Positions 1-7,088 are shown, counted from the first letter of the stretch. The stretch: 12,489 nt of DNA from CAYMLQ01 sp964390795 (GCA_964390795.1 CAYMLQ010000156.1:1-12489); one strand, 5' to 3'. The notes: a model not told the origin generated them from the sequence alone. Numbers and translations: made by a program.

Positions 1-509
1 TGCAGCACTTCATCAAGATGCTCAGGGCCGGTGGCAGGGCCGGCGTGGTCATCAAGAACACGTTCCTGTCCAACACCGACAACGCCTCCGTCAGCCTGCG
101 CAAGCTGCTGCTGGAAAGCTGCAACCTGCACACCGTGCTGGACTGCCCAGGCGGCACGTTCCTGGGCGCGGGCGTGAAGACCGTGGTGCTGTTCTTCGAG
201 AAGGGGGCGCCCACGCGCAGGGTCTGGTACTACCAGCTCGATCCCGGCAGGAACCTCGGCAAGACCAACCCCTTGAACGACGCCGACCTCGCCGAGTTCG
301 TCACGCTGCAGACGGCCAAGTCCGACTCGCCGAAGTCGTGGAGCGTGGACGTGAAGGGCATCGACAAGGCGACCTATGACCTGTCCGTCAAAAACCCGGA
401 CGGCGGCGAGGCGGTCGTCCACCGCACACCGCAGGCGATCATGGACGAGATCGCCGCGCTGGACAGGGAGAGCGCCGAGGTGCTTGCGAACATCCGGGGG
501 CTGCTGTGA
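1..509 (+). CDS. hsdM: Type I restriction-modification DNA methyltransferase subunit HsdM, 3' end only
   Basis: The gene is cut by the window's left edge; the frame is open from base 3 and 168 residues are visible. HsdM binds S-adenosylmethionine and, with HsdS, methylates adenine (N6) in the recognition site. The visible part begins with FIKMLRAGGRAGVVIKN, the usual segment of N6-adenine methyltransferases of this family after the catalytic NPPF motif, which lies outside the window. It continues with CPGGTFLGAGVKTVVLFFEKG and ends with the family-typical ALDRESAEVLANIRGLL. The stop codon TGA shares four bases (GTGA) with the GTG start of hsdS, so the two are translationally coupled. Codon usage is GC-rich, as in hsdR. 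The identification rests on motifs plus operon context and is firm. Confidence 0.93.
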   Translation, partial: QHFIKMLRAGGRAGVVIKNTFLSNTDNASVSLRKLLLESCNLHTVLDCPGGTFLGAGVKTVVLFFEKGAPTRRVWYYQLDPGRNLGKTNPLNDADLAEFVTLQTAKSDSPKSWSVDVKGIDKATYDLSVKNPDGGEAVVHRTPQAIMDEIAALDRESAEVLANIRGLL

Positions 510-1729
510 AGAAGGGGTGGCAGGCAAAGACTTTGGCAGAGGCTTGTCAGTTCTCCAATGGGCTCTGGAAGGGAGAAACCCCACCATTTGTGACTGTAGG
601 TGTCATCCGTAACACCAACTTCACAAAGGAAGGGACACTGGATGATTCAGATATCGTGTATCTTCCTGTAGAAGAAAAGAAGTTGGAAAGACGCCGTCTT
701 CGGTTTGGCGATATCATACTTGAAAAGTCTGGCGGTGGGCCGAAGCAACCTGTGGGGCGTGTCGTTCTATTTGACAAGAAGGATGGCGACTTCTCGTTCA
801 GCAACTTTACAGCTGCACTCCGTGTCCTCGAACCTCGTGAACTAGATTTTCGCTTTCTTCATAGGTTTCTGCACTGGATCTATGTCTCTGGTGTGACTGA
901 GGGGATGCAGAGTCACTCCACTGGGATACGTAACTTAGACGGTGAAGCCTACAAGTCCATAGCCATCACTTACCCCCCTATCCCCGAGCAGCAGCGAATC
1001 GCCGGCATCCTCGACGAGGCGTTCGAGGGCATCGCCACGGCCAAGGCGAACGCCGAGAAGAACCTCGTGAGCGCCCGCGCCCTGTTCGAGAGCCACATGA
1101 ACGAGGTGTTCACGCGCAGGGGCGAGGGGTGGGTGGAGAAGCGGTTTGGCGAACTGGCCTCGTTCAGAAACGGAATCAACTTCACAAAATCCAGCCGAGG
1201 CGAATCGATGAAGATCCTCGGGGTTAAGGACTTTCAGAACTACTACTGGGCACCTCTTGATGATCTTGCTTCCGTTATTATCGATGGCATCTTGCCAGAT
1301 TCGGATACGCTGAAGAACGGCGATGTGGTTTTTGTCAGATCGAATGGCAACCCTGAACTTATCGGGCGATGCCTATTGGTTGGTGAAATCCACGATAAAA
1401 TCACGCATTCAGGATTTACGATCCGAGCACGCCTGAACGTTTCCACTCTGTCACCGAGATACCTGTGCCACTTCTTAAAATCCGGCACGGCCCGCCAAGA
1501 ACTGATAGACGGTGGTAACGGCGCGAACATCAAGAGCTTAAACCAAGGCACACTTTCTGGTTTGGTCATCCCTTTTCCTTCAAGCAACGAACAGAAACGA
1601 ATCGTAGAAGAACTCGAAGCCTTGTGCACCGAGACCCAGCGCCTCGAATACGTCTACCGGCAGAAGCTCGACGCGCTGGAGGATCTGAAGAAGTCGCTGC
1701 TGCACCAGGCGTTCAGCGGGGAGCTGTAG
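506..1729 (+). CDS. hsdS: Type I restriction-modification specificity subunit HsdS
   Basis: The 407-residue DNA-recognition subunit directs both methylation (HsdM2S) and cleavage (with HsdR). It has the standard two-repeat plan: target recognition domain 1 at about 5-155, a conserved helical spacer at 158-206 (PPIPEQQRIAGILDEAF...), target recognition domain 2 at 209-355, and a second spacer at 356-407 (PFPSSNEQKRIVEEL ... LKKSLLHQAFSGEL, the classic HsdS ending). The GTG start at 506 overlaps the hsdM stop by four bases. Counting single 60-base lines, TRD1 (601-660) is 26/60 G+C, spacer 1 (1021-1080) 42/60, TRD2 (1381-1440) 28/60 and the last spacer (1621-1680) 38/60. The TRDs are therefore AT-rich blocks in a GC-rich frame, as expected from exchange of specificity domains. 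The target sequence cannot be read from the protein. Confidence 0.95.
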   Translation: MKKGWQAKTLAEACQFSNGLWKGETPPFVTVGVIRNTNFTKEGTLDDSDIVYLPVEEKKLERRRLRFGDIILEKSGGGPKQPVGRVVLFDKKDGDFSFSNFTAALRVLEPRELDFRFLHRFLHWIYVSGVTEGMQSHSTGIRNLDGEAYKSIAITYPPIPEQQRIAGILDEAFEGIATAKANAEKNLVSARALFESHMNEVFTRRGEGWVEKRFGELASFRNGINFTKSSRGESMKILGVKDFQNYYWAPLDDLASVIIDGILPDSDTLKNGDVVFVRSNGNPELIGRCLLVGEIHDKITHSGFTIRARLNVSTLSPRYLCHFLKSGTARQELIDGGNGANIKSLNQGTLSGLVIPFPSSNEQKRIVEELEALCTETQRLEYVYRQKLDALEDLKKSLLHQAFSGEL

Positions 1730-1732
1730 ACC

Positions 1733-2353
1733 ATGGATCTTACGCCTGTACATATTGCGGTCTTGGACAAAGCTGAAACGCTGATGTTCCATTGTGATTT
1801 CTGCCCCTACCTGGAACTCAAGGCGATGTTGGCTGCCGGCAAGCCTTTCGATAAAGTCCGGTTTCAGATCCTCTTTCACGATTACTACGGGCTTGGCATT
1901 GGCGGGTTGACACCGGAATTTGAGGAAAAGTTCTTCGAGATTCTGTTTGGGGGCAACGTGATTGTGAATGGGCAACCCGACTACGAAGGGATTCTATTCG
2001 CCCTATATAAGATCCCTCGGAAGAAAGGTGATTATGCGTTGCCCTTGTCCTTTGTGTCGAAACTTGTGGCGATCCATCGGGAAGACCGCCCCATATATGA
2101 TAGCCGTGTGCTTGAGTTCTTTAACGCGAAAGCCCCCCTGTCCATAAAGAACACCGATCCGCAGCTGCGCATTGACTGGTATGTGAAGTTCCTCAACGAG
2201 GTGGCGGCTGACTATGCTGCATGGGCGCAGAACCCATCAGTAGCACCCATTCTCAGCAGGCTTAAAGCGCGTGACCCGCGTCTAGGCCAGTGTCACACTG
2301 TCCGCTTGATGGATTTCCTTGTCTGGAAGGTGGGTAACCAGAAACTCCTTTAA
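1733..2353 (+). CDS. Uncharacterised accessory protein inside the type I R-M operon
   Basis: A 206-residue protein lies 3 bp after the hsdS stop and 4 bp before the hsdR ATG, so it is co-transcribed with them. A GGGGAG ribosome site lies about 10 bases upstream of the ATG. I do not recognise a named family. It looks soluble and mostly helical, with no signal peptide or membrane segment. The stretch LPLSFVSKLVAIHREDRPIYDSRVLEFF at about 103-130 and the C-terminal MDFLVWKVGNQ faintly recall helix-hairpin-helix/DNA-glycosylase-like hypothetical proteins (S-K-hydrophobic, PIYDS, LW-x-G-x). This is only a resemblance by eye. Base composition is lower in GC (29/60 in 1921-1980) than hsdM and hsdR, suggesting later insertion. 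It could modulate restriction, protect the host or be an independent defence gene. Confidence 0.85.
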   Translation: MDLTPVHIAVLDKAETLMFHCDFCPYLELKAMLAAGKPFDKVRFQILFHDYYGLGIGGLTPEFEEKFFEILFGGNVIVNGQPDYEGILFALYKIPRKKGDYALPLSFVSKLVAIHREDRPIYDSRVLEFFNAKAPLSIKNTDPQLRIDWYVKFLNEVAADYAAWAQNPSVAPILSRLKARDPRLGQCHTVRLMDFLVWKVGNQKLL

Positions 2354-2357
2354 CGTT

Positions 2358-4742
2358 ATGAACGAAGCCGAAACCAGAGCCGAGCACATCGACCCCGCGC
2401 TGAAAGCGGCGGGTTGGGGCGTGGTCGAGGGCAGCCGCATCCGCCGTGAGTACCCGATCACGCCCGGCCGCATCGAGGGCAAGGGCCGGCACGGCAAGGC
2501 ACTCACCGCCGACTACGTGCTGGAGTACCGCAACACCAGGCTGGCGGTTATTGAGGCCAAGGCATGGGATGAGGCGCTGACCCTGGGCGTGGCGCAGGCC
2601 AAGAACTACGCGGGCAAGCTCAGTATCCGATTCACCTACGCGACCAACGGTAAGGGCGTCTACGCCGTGGACATGGACTCGGGCAAGGAGGGCGAGATCA
2701 CCCGCTACCCGACTCCTGACGAACTGTGGGCGCTGACCTTCGCCGTGCCCAATGCCTGGCGCGACCGTTTCGCCTCGGTTCCGTTCGAGGACAAGGGCGG
2801 CTCGCATCCCTGCCGCTACTACCAGGACATCGCCGTGGAGCGCGTGATGGAAGCCATAGCCGCTAGCCGCCAGCGCATCCTCTTGACGCTGGCGACGGGC
2901 ACGGGTAAGACGTTCATCGCGTTCCAGGTCGCGTGGAAGCTGTTCCAGAGCCGCTGGAACCTCGGCCGTGAGCCCACGCGCCGGCCGCGCATCCTGTTCC
3001 TTGCCGACCGCAACATCCTCGCCGACCAGGCCTACAACGCCTTCTCCGCCTTCCCCGAGGACGCGATGGTCAGGATCGCGCCCGACGATATCGCCAGGAA
3101 AGGTAAGGTGCCGAAGAACGGCAGCCTCTTCTTCACCATCTTCCAGACGTTCATGAGCGGCCCGCCCAAGGACGGCAAGCCCAGCCCCTGCTTCGGCGAG
3201 TACCCGCCTGACTTTTTCGATTTCATCGTGGTTGACGAGTGCCACCGGGGCGGAGCCAACGACGAGAGCACGTGGCGCGACATCCTCTTGTATTTCGCGC
3301 CCGCCGTGCAGCTCGGCCTCACGGCCACGCCCAAGCGCAGGGACAACATCGACACCTACGCCTACTTCGGTGAGCCGGTGTTCGTGTACTCGCTGAAGGA
3401 CGGCATCAACGACGGCTTCCTCACGCCCTTCCGCGTGAAGCAGATCCAGACCACGCTCGACGAATACGTGTACAGCCCCGACGACCGCGTGATGGAGGGC
3501 AGCGTCGAGACCGGTAAGCTCTATGACGAGAAGGACTTCAACCGCATCATCGAGATCAAGGAGCGCGAGAAGAAGCGGGTGGAGATCTTCATGTCGCAGA
3601 TCGACCAGCGGGAGAAGACGCTGGTCTTCTGCGCCAACCAGGCCCACGCGCTGGTGGTGCGCGACCTCATCAACCAGATGAAGGCAAGCCCAGACCCGAA
3701 CTACTGCCACCGGGTCACGGCCGACGACGGTGCCCTGGGCGAGCAATACCTGCGGGACTTCCAGGATAACGAGAAGACCATCCCGACCATCCTGACCACC
3801 TCGCAGAAATTGTCCACCGGTGTGGACGCCCGCAACATCCGCAACATCGTGCTGATGCGGCCGATCAACACGATGATCGAGTTCAAGCAGATCATAGGTC
3901 GCGGCACGCGGCTTTATGACGGCAAGGACTACTTCACGGTCTACGACTTCGTGAAAGCGCACCATCATTTTTGCGACCCGGAGTGGGACGGCGAGCCCTT
4001 GGAACCCGACGCTTGCCCCAGGTGCGGGTGCCGGCCGTGCGTGTGCGTGAAGCCCGAGCCCAGGCCCTGCCCAGTCTGCGGCCAGCGCCCGTGCGTGTGC
4101 GAGAAGCCCGTGTGCCCGGTCTGTGGTCAGCGCCCCTGCGTGTGCGAGAAGAAGGCCAGGGTGAAGCTCGCCGACGGCAAGGAGCGCCAGATCCAGCACA
4201 TGATGAGCACGACCTTCTGGCACCTGGACGGCACGCCTGTCTCCGCGCAGCAGTTCATGGAGCTGCTCTTCGGCAAGCTGCCCGAGTTTTTCAAGGACGA
4301 GGCCGAGCTTAGGGCCATCTGGAGCTTGCCGGGCACGCGCCGCAAGCTCTTGGACGGTCTCGCCGACAAGGGGTTCGGCCGGGATCAGCTCAGGGAGATG
4401 CAGAAGATCATCGACGCCGAGAAGAGCGACCTGTTCGACGTGCTGGCCCATGTCGCCTACGCGCTGCCGCCGGTCACCCGTGAGGATCGCGCCGCGAAAG
4501 CCAGGGCCGATATCAGCGCGCTCTTCAACGGCAAGCAGCGGGCCTTCCTCGACTTCGTGCTGTCGCACTACGTGAGCGTGGGCGTGGAGGAGCTTGACCA
4601 GGAGAAGCTCACGCCGCTGCTGCGGCTCAGGTATCACGACTCGCTTGCCGACGCCCTTGCCGACCTCGGCAAGCCCGAGGAGATCGGCAAGGCGTTCAGC
4701 GGTTTCCAGAAGTACCTGTACAGGGAGGCGGTGGTGGCTTAA
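2358..4742 (+). CDS. hsdR: Type I restriction enzyme motor/endonuclease subunit HsdR (EcoEI-like)
   Basis: This 794-residue subunit translocates DNA using ATP and cuts it far from the recognition site. The N-terminal nuclease domain carries D52 and E67-A-K69 (TADYVLEY...LAVIEAKAW), matching the PD-(D/E)xK pattern. Helicase motifs follow: ATGTGKT at 179-185 (Walker A), VVDECH at 291-296 (DEAD-type motif II), TATPK at 322-326 and QIIGRGTRLYDGKDY at 511-525 (motif VI). A cysteine-rich segment at 553-596 holds three CPxCGxRPCVC units. The C-terminal part (KER-x-IQHMM...FQKYLY) matches my recollection of the EcoEI-type HsdR C-terminal domain. I chose ATG 2358 (MNEAETRAEHIDPAL, the usual family start). 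A TTG 39 bases upstream would overlap the previous gene. It appears full length and intact. Confidence 0.95.
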   Translation: MNEAETRAEHIDPALKAAGWGVVEGSRIRREYPITPGRIEGKGRHGKALTADYVLEYRNTRLAVIEAKAWDEALTLGVAQAKNYAGKLSIRFTYATNGKGVYAVDMDSGKEGEITRYPTPDELWALTFAVPNAWRDRFASVPFEDKGGSHPCRYYQDIAVERVMEAIAASRQRILLTLATGTGKTFIAFQVAWKLFQSRWNLGREPTRRPRILFLADRNILADQAYNAFSAFPEDAMVRIAPDDIARKGKVPKNGSLFFTIFQTFMSGPPKDGKPSPCFGEYPPDFFDFIVVDECHRGGANDESTWRDILLYFAPAVQLGLTATPKRRDNIDTYAYFGEPVFVYSLKDGINDGFLTPFRVKQIQTTLDEYVYSPDDRVMEGSVETGKLYDEKDFNRIIEIKEREKKRVEIFMSQIDQREKTLVFCANQAHALVVRDLINQMKASPDPNYCHRVTADDGALGEQYLRDFQDNEKTIPTILTTSQKLSTGVDARNIRNIVLMRPINTMIEFKQIIGRGTRLYDGKDYFTVYDFVKAHHHFCDPEWDGEPLEPDACPRCGCRPCVCVKPEPRPCPVCGQRPCVCEKPVCPVCGQRPCVCEKKARVKLADGKERQIQHMMSTTFWHLDGTPVSAQQFMELLFGKLPEFFKDEAELRAIWSLPGTRRKLLDGLADKGFGRDQLREMQKIIDAEKSDLFDVLAHVAYALPPVTREDRAAKARADISALFNGKQRAFLDFVLSHYVSVGVEELDQEKLTPLLRLRYHDSLADALADLGKPEEIGKAFSGFQKYLYREAVVA
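4014..4145 (+). repeat. Three in-frame CPxCGxRPCVC units within hsdR
   Basis: Three 33-bp units lie at 4014-4046, 4068-4100 and 4113-4145. They encode CPRCGCRPCVC, CPVCGQRPCVC and CPVCGQRPCVC. Each has four cysteines (the first has five) spaced as in a small zinc-binding knuckle. Units 2 and 3 are nearly identical with a 45-bp period. The spacing between units 1 and 2 is 54 bp, so the array looks like a small in-frame duplication. Confidence 0.85.
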
Positions 4743-4810
4743 CGGTGCGAAGGTGGGGTCGCCGGGGACGAACCCGGAACACCCTACAGACGCCGAAGGC
4801 GCCGGCAAGC

Positions 4811-4867
4811 AGTGTACGACCGCGCCGCGCGGCGCGGCCTACACTGCCTCGGCAGGCAGGCCGCGCC
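4811..4867. repeat. Two overlapping, mutually exclusive GC-rich hairpins
   Basis: AGTGTA (4811-4816) pairs with TACACT (4840-4845) around the perfect 18-bp palindrome CCGCGCCGCGCGGCGCGG (4820-4837). The alternative hairpin pairs GGCGCGGCCT (4831-4840) with AGGCCGCGCC (4858-4867), with an inner GCCT/AGGC stem (4846-4849 with 4854-4857). The two share bases 4831-4845, so only one can form at a time. The second hairpin corresponds to the one downstream of the beta-helix gene (7028-7061). Confidence 0.8.
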
Positions 4868-4893
4868 CTTTACCCCGCCCATAGTCACACCCG

Positions 4894-4980
4894 TTACGGT
4901 ATAGACGCCCTAACGCTGAAGAACCGGCTCAGTGGTGTGGGATAGTGGCGCTCCGCATGGGGCGTCCCTATCCCGATCGC
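4894..4980 (-). pseudogene. Orphan C-terminal gene tail ending LSRFFSVRASIP-stop
   Basis: Read on the - strand, the bases ending at the TAA at 4894-4896 encode RFFSVRASIP-stop. This parallels the RFFKIRVDMP-stop end of the beta-helix protein at 7089. Similarity continues past the stop into a conserved non-coding spacer (ATGGGCGGGGTRAAGGGCGCGG) and a hairpin. No intact reading frame in this phase extends far upstream, and the proline-rich gene occupies 4983 onward in another frame. It is best read as the leftover 3' end of a lost gene, or as a mobile or recombining 3' cassette. The upstream limit is uncertain. Confidence 0.55.
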
Positions 4981-4982
4981 CT

Positions 4983-5135
4983 TTATTTCTGGTTTATCGG
5001 CGGTGATGGCGGGCGCGGTGGTGGTGGCACAACCACTCCCAATTCCGGCTTCGGTTGAGCGGGCGGCGGCGGTGGTGGAACTTTGAAACCTCTGTCCGTA
5101 TGCCTAGGCCCCTGTCCCAACGGTTCTTTACTCAT
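4983..5135 (-). CDS. Small proline-rich protein (50 aa) coupled to a membrane protein
   Basis: The ATG at 5135 overlaps the stop of the upstream membrane-protein gene (ATGA) and has an AGGAGG ribosome site 9 bases before it. A longer frame upstream exists but reads through the membrane gene out of phase, so the short form is preferred. The product starts MSKEPLGQGPRHTDRGFKV and continues with PPPPPPAQPKPELG and VVPPPPRPPSPPINQK. More than a third is proline, with two poly-Pro runs at 20-25 and 37-40. It has no membrane segment and is probably an extended, unstructured protein. A partner role with the membrane protein is inferred from the overlap. I know no function for it. Confidence 0.75.
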   Translation of the reverse strand: MSKEPLGQGPRHTDRGFKVPPPPPPAQPKPELGVVVPPPPRPPSPPINQK

Positions 5136-5557
5136 GGTACATTTCCTCCTACGAAGACACAGATCGCAATAACCCCCAGCAAGAAAAGTAGTCCTGCCAA
5201 CGGATTCAAGATACTGGTCACGATGTTCCACGGCCCGCCGACTGCCTCCATGTACATCGTGCCGATGTCAGTCTGTCGAACAGCGCGTCGGAGTGCCATG
5301 GAACTAGAGAAGAACGAGAACAGTACACCAGTGATGCTGAGCCCCCAACAAATCCACGCGCAAAGTAGCCAATTCGGCGCATGGAGCGGAGTCTTGCTTG
5401 CCACGTCCTTGATGAACGTCAGAGAGATGCCAAGGGCACCACCAGAAAGTGTCATGACGGCCTTATCATATGAGGACTGCATCTGCTGCTCCAATTCGAG
5501 CAGCTTTTCTCGGTATTCCCTCAACATCTCCGGGATATCGTTCATTTTGTTTCCCAT
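5132..5557 (-). CDS. Small membrane protein with N-terminal coiled coil and three TM helices
   Basis: The 141-residue product has a charged helical N-terminus (about 8-31, IPEMLREYREKLLELEQQM), likely a coiled coil. Hydrophobic segments follow at about 34-50 (VMTLSGGALGISLTFI), 63-83 (WLLCAWICWGLSITGVLF) and 116-136 (ILNPLAGLLFLLGVIAICVF). A basic ALRRAVRQ lies between segments 2 and 3. There is no signal peptide or catalytic motif. The start is either ATG 5557 or ATG 5545 (MNDIPEM); the second has a better-placed GAGATGGGA ahead of it. The stop overlaps the ATG of the proline-rich gene, so they form a two-gene unit. It resembles short hypothetical membrane proteins with a DKAV-TLSGGALG core that I have seen without a function. 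Confidence 0.85.
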   Translation of the reverse strand: MGNKMNDIPEMLREYREKLLELEQQMQSSYDKAVMTLSGGALGISLTFIKDVASKTPLHAPNWLLCAWICWGLSITGVLFSFFSSSMALRRAVRQTDIGTMYMEAVGGPWNIVTSILNPLAGLLFLLGVIAICVFVGGNVP

Positions 5558-5625
5558 CTCTTGCTGGCGAACGTTCGGTCTTTGGGTAACGCGTCAGCGA
5601 CGTAGCTAGCAGACCGTGGTTCGGC

Positions 5626-6084
5626 TCATTTGTCGATGATTTCCATGCGCAAGCGGTTCGGCCCCTCATCCCTGTATGAGCCCCAGTCGAGATCGAAGAC
5701 CCAATCCAGTCCCTTCCCGCGGTGGGCCGCAACCCCGAGCCACGGAGCATCGATCCCAGTGATTAGGGGTGGGCTTGCCATGTAGTGCTTGGGCGTAATG
5801 GTGATAGATGATGTGCAATTCGACTTTGTCAGAGTCAGTCCTGTAACCTGCATGTCCGATATGTACTGATAGGCACCCATATCAGCCAAGACAGATCCGG
5901 AGGTGTCTATGATCATCTCTGGCTTCGCTGCCGCCGCTATGCGTTTAAGCGTCCCGGGATCATCGAGAGCACGAGAGATGCGGGAGTCGATATACTGCTG
6001 TGCTCCATAGATGACGGTTACAACCGCTGCGATACCTACTGTTGGCCCAGCGAAGTATTTCCAATTCTGCTCAATCCATCTCAT
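5626..6084 (-). CDS. Membrane-anchored protein with C-terminal extracytoplasmic-like domain
   Basis: The 152-residue product begins MRWIEQNWKYFAGPTVGIAA. One hydrophobic segment at about 11-28 (FAGPTVGIAAVVTVIYGA) is followed by a charged helical stretch (about 31-56) and a domain of alternating hydrophobic/polar residues likely rich in beta strands (MIIDTSGSVLADMGAYQYI ... LDWVFDLDWGSYRDEG). I chose ATG 6084 because GGAGAG sits six bases upstream. A GTG at 6096 would add four residues. It lies 68 bp upstream of the three-helix membrane gene on the same strand and may share a transcript with it. The family is not recognised. An N-in, C-out orientation is inferred. Confidence 0.8.
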   Translation of the reverse strand: MRWIEQNWKYFAGPTVGIAAVVTVIYGAQQYIDSRISRALDDPGTLKRIAAAAKPEMIIDTSGSVLADMGAYQYISDMQVTGLTLTKSNCTSSITITPKHYMASPPLITGIDAPWLGVAAHRGKGLDWVFDLDWGSYRDEGPNRLRMEIIDK

Positions 6085-6099
6085 GGTTCTCTCCACGCT

Positions 6100-6112
6100 A
6101 ACGAATATCGTT
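6100..6112. promoter_or_regulatory. Inverted repeat AACGA-ata-TCGTT upstream of the anchored protein
   Basis: This 13-bp dyad is centred about 20 bases before the ATG at 6084, a position suited to an operator. The two small HTH proteins just upstream are obvious candidate binders. Nothing in the sequence proves it. Confidence 0.3.
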
Positions 6113-6353
6113 TTACCCCTCGTGCCGAACAGTGTATCACGCAGCGGGTGCGCGGGAAAGTTGGGAATTGAGGCGACCCACGGAACGTTGACAACCTTGA
6201 CCCGCGTCTGCGTGGCAGGGCTTTCTGTCGAGTTAGCGGTCGATTGATCCTAGCATGGTCGCTGGCAGTGCCGGTCGCATGTGCAGCGGAACGAAATAAG
6301 CCCTGCATAGTCTGGCGTATTCGATTGCCAGCACGCCCACGTGACCCCCTGCG

Positions 6354-6539
6354 CTATATCCTCACCTTGGGCCTGACGATGTTGCGCTCGACCCAGATGT
6401 CCAGATCACTACGCCGGTATAGATTGGGCTTGCCTGGCAAATACGCGATGTCCCCGCGGTGGAGTAACCAGGAAGGGGATTTGCGCATGTACTCAGCGGC
6501 TTCGTTGGTGGTCAGCAGCACAAGGTCGGTATCTTTCAT
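6354..6539 (-). CDS. Small helix-turn-helix protein, AlpA/excisionase-like
   Basis: The 61-residue product is almost entirely one HTH_17/MerR-type winged HTH: LLTTNEAAEYMRKSPSWLLHRGD (8-30), a short wing with PGKPNLYRRSDLDIWVER (35-52), and a basic C-terminus. Such proteins bind DNA as excisionases (recombination directionality factors) or as AlpA-like regulators of mobile elements. The ATG at 6539 has only a weak purine-rich stretch ahead. It lies about 110 bp downstream of a second, related HTH gene on the same strand, so the pair may be co-transcribed. No integrase is in the window, which leaves a purely regulatory role equally possible. Confidence 0.8.
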   Translation of the reverse strand: MKDTDLVLLTTNEAAEYMRKSPSWLLHRGDIAYLPGKPNLYRRSDLDIWVERNIVRPKVRI

Positions 6540-6651
6540 GGCGCAGAGTCTCTATGGTTGGGGCGTATGATCCAAATCGTAGGCATTCAGCACTGCTGTG
6601 CGAGTAGCTGGAAGGGGGAGGTTGAGCTGTCCCACGAGGGCACTTCCTCTT

Positions 6652-6906
6652 TTACCTGTTGCACGGCGCCCAGCTTCGCCGGGAAACTGTATCCCGCTCG
6701 GCCTTGAGCCGCTCGATGTACGCGTGAATCTCCGCCATCGACATCCTGGACGCCCTGCCTATCTTCAGTGGCGCAGGCAACTCCCCGGATGCGATGAGCC
6801 GGTAAAACGCCCTGATACTGATCCCAAGTGTCTGGGCGGCCTCTTTGATAGCCACCAGCCGTTCCTGCTCTATAAATGCCTGCGGATCTTTACCCTCGTG
6901 AGTCAT
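6652..6906 (-). CDS. AlpA-family/HTH_17 DNA-binding protein
   Basis: The 84-residue product begins MTHEGKDPQAFIEQ. The HTH core is ERLVAIKEAAQTLGISIRAFYRLIASGELPAPLKIGRASRMSMAEIHAYIERL (15-67). The KIG-RASRM wing and E-I-x-AYIER helix are characteristic of AlpA phage/prophage regulators and excisionase-like proteins. I chose ATG 6906 because AAAGGAGG stands five bases upstream, a near-perfect ribosome site. A longer frame to 6981 would add 25 residues across this site. It is the first gene after the beta-helix gene on the - strand, separated by a hairpin, and probably starts its own unit. Confidence 0.85.
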   Translation of the reverse strand: MTHEGKDPQAFIEQERLVAIKEAAQTLGISIRAFYRLIASGELPAPLKIGRASRMSMAEIHAYIERLKAERDTVSRRSWAPCNR

Positions 6907-7027
6907 AATGCCTCCTTTACCGGGTCGCATCATTTTCCTTATGACGACGCTCTCCACACCTTCAGGGGCCAGTATCCTCAAGACCGCCGTTGAGGCGAAC
7001 GCGGTTCCATGTTCTGCCGCAGCGCGA

Positions 7028-7061
7028 GCGCGGCATCACTGCTTACGCAGACATGCCGCGC
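7028..7061 (-). terminator. Hairpin downstream of the beta-helix gene
   Basis: GCGCGGCAT (7028-7036) pairs with ATGCCGCGC (7053-7061), and inside it CTGC (7039-7042) pairs with GCAG (7047-7050) around TTAC. It lies 27 bases beyond the stop codon of the - strand gene. The same position after the orphan tail at 4894 holds a hairpin of different sequence but equivalent layout. No T run follows, so it may act in mRNA 3'-end stability or Rho-dependent termination rather than as a classic intrinsic terminator. Confidence 0.6.
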
Positions 7062-7088
7062 CCTTCACCCCGCCCATTGCCGCAACTG

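Larger units (their letters stand above)
4743..4982. other. Convergent intergenic region between hsdR and the proline-rich gene
   Basis: This 240-bp gap separates two converging transcription units. It contains strong GC-rich palindromes (4811-4867) and a remnant of a 3' gene end on the - strand (4894 onward). I see no intact gene. The palindromes could stop transcription from both sides, but neither is followed by a long T run, so they are not textbook intrinsic terminators. Confidence 0.6.

Noticed and set aside
2262..4808. Very long open frame on the - strand opposite hsdR (over 800 codons)
   Set aside because: Its product is low-complexity (rich in V, L, A, H, G, R) with no motif, and it mirrors hsdR, whose + strand frame has complete helicase and nuclease motifs. 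Long antisense frames are a by-product of GC-rich coding DNA.
5136..5231. Longer start for the proline-rich gene
   Set aside because: The extra residues would overlap the membrane-protein gene in another phase. The ATG at 5135 has AGGAGG and an ATGA overlap, so the short form is better supported.
6312..6334. CTGGC-gtattcgatt-GCCAG, resembling a tRNA T arm
   Set aside because: The loop is 10 bases instead of 7 and no acceptor, anticodon or D arm fits around it.
6907..6981. N-terminal extension of the second AlpA-like protein
   Set aside because: The extension would translate across the near-perfect AAAGGAGG site at the preferred ATG 6906.
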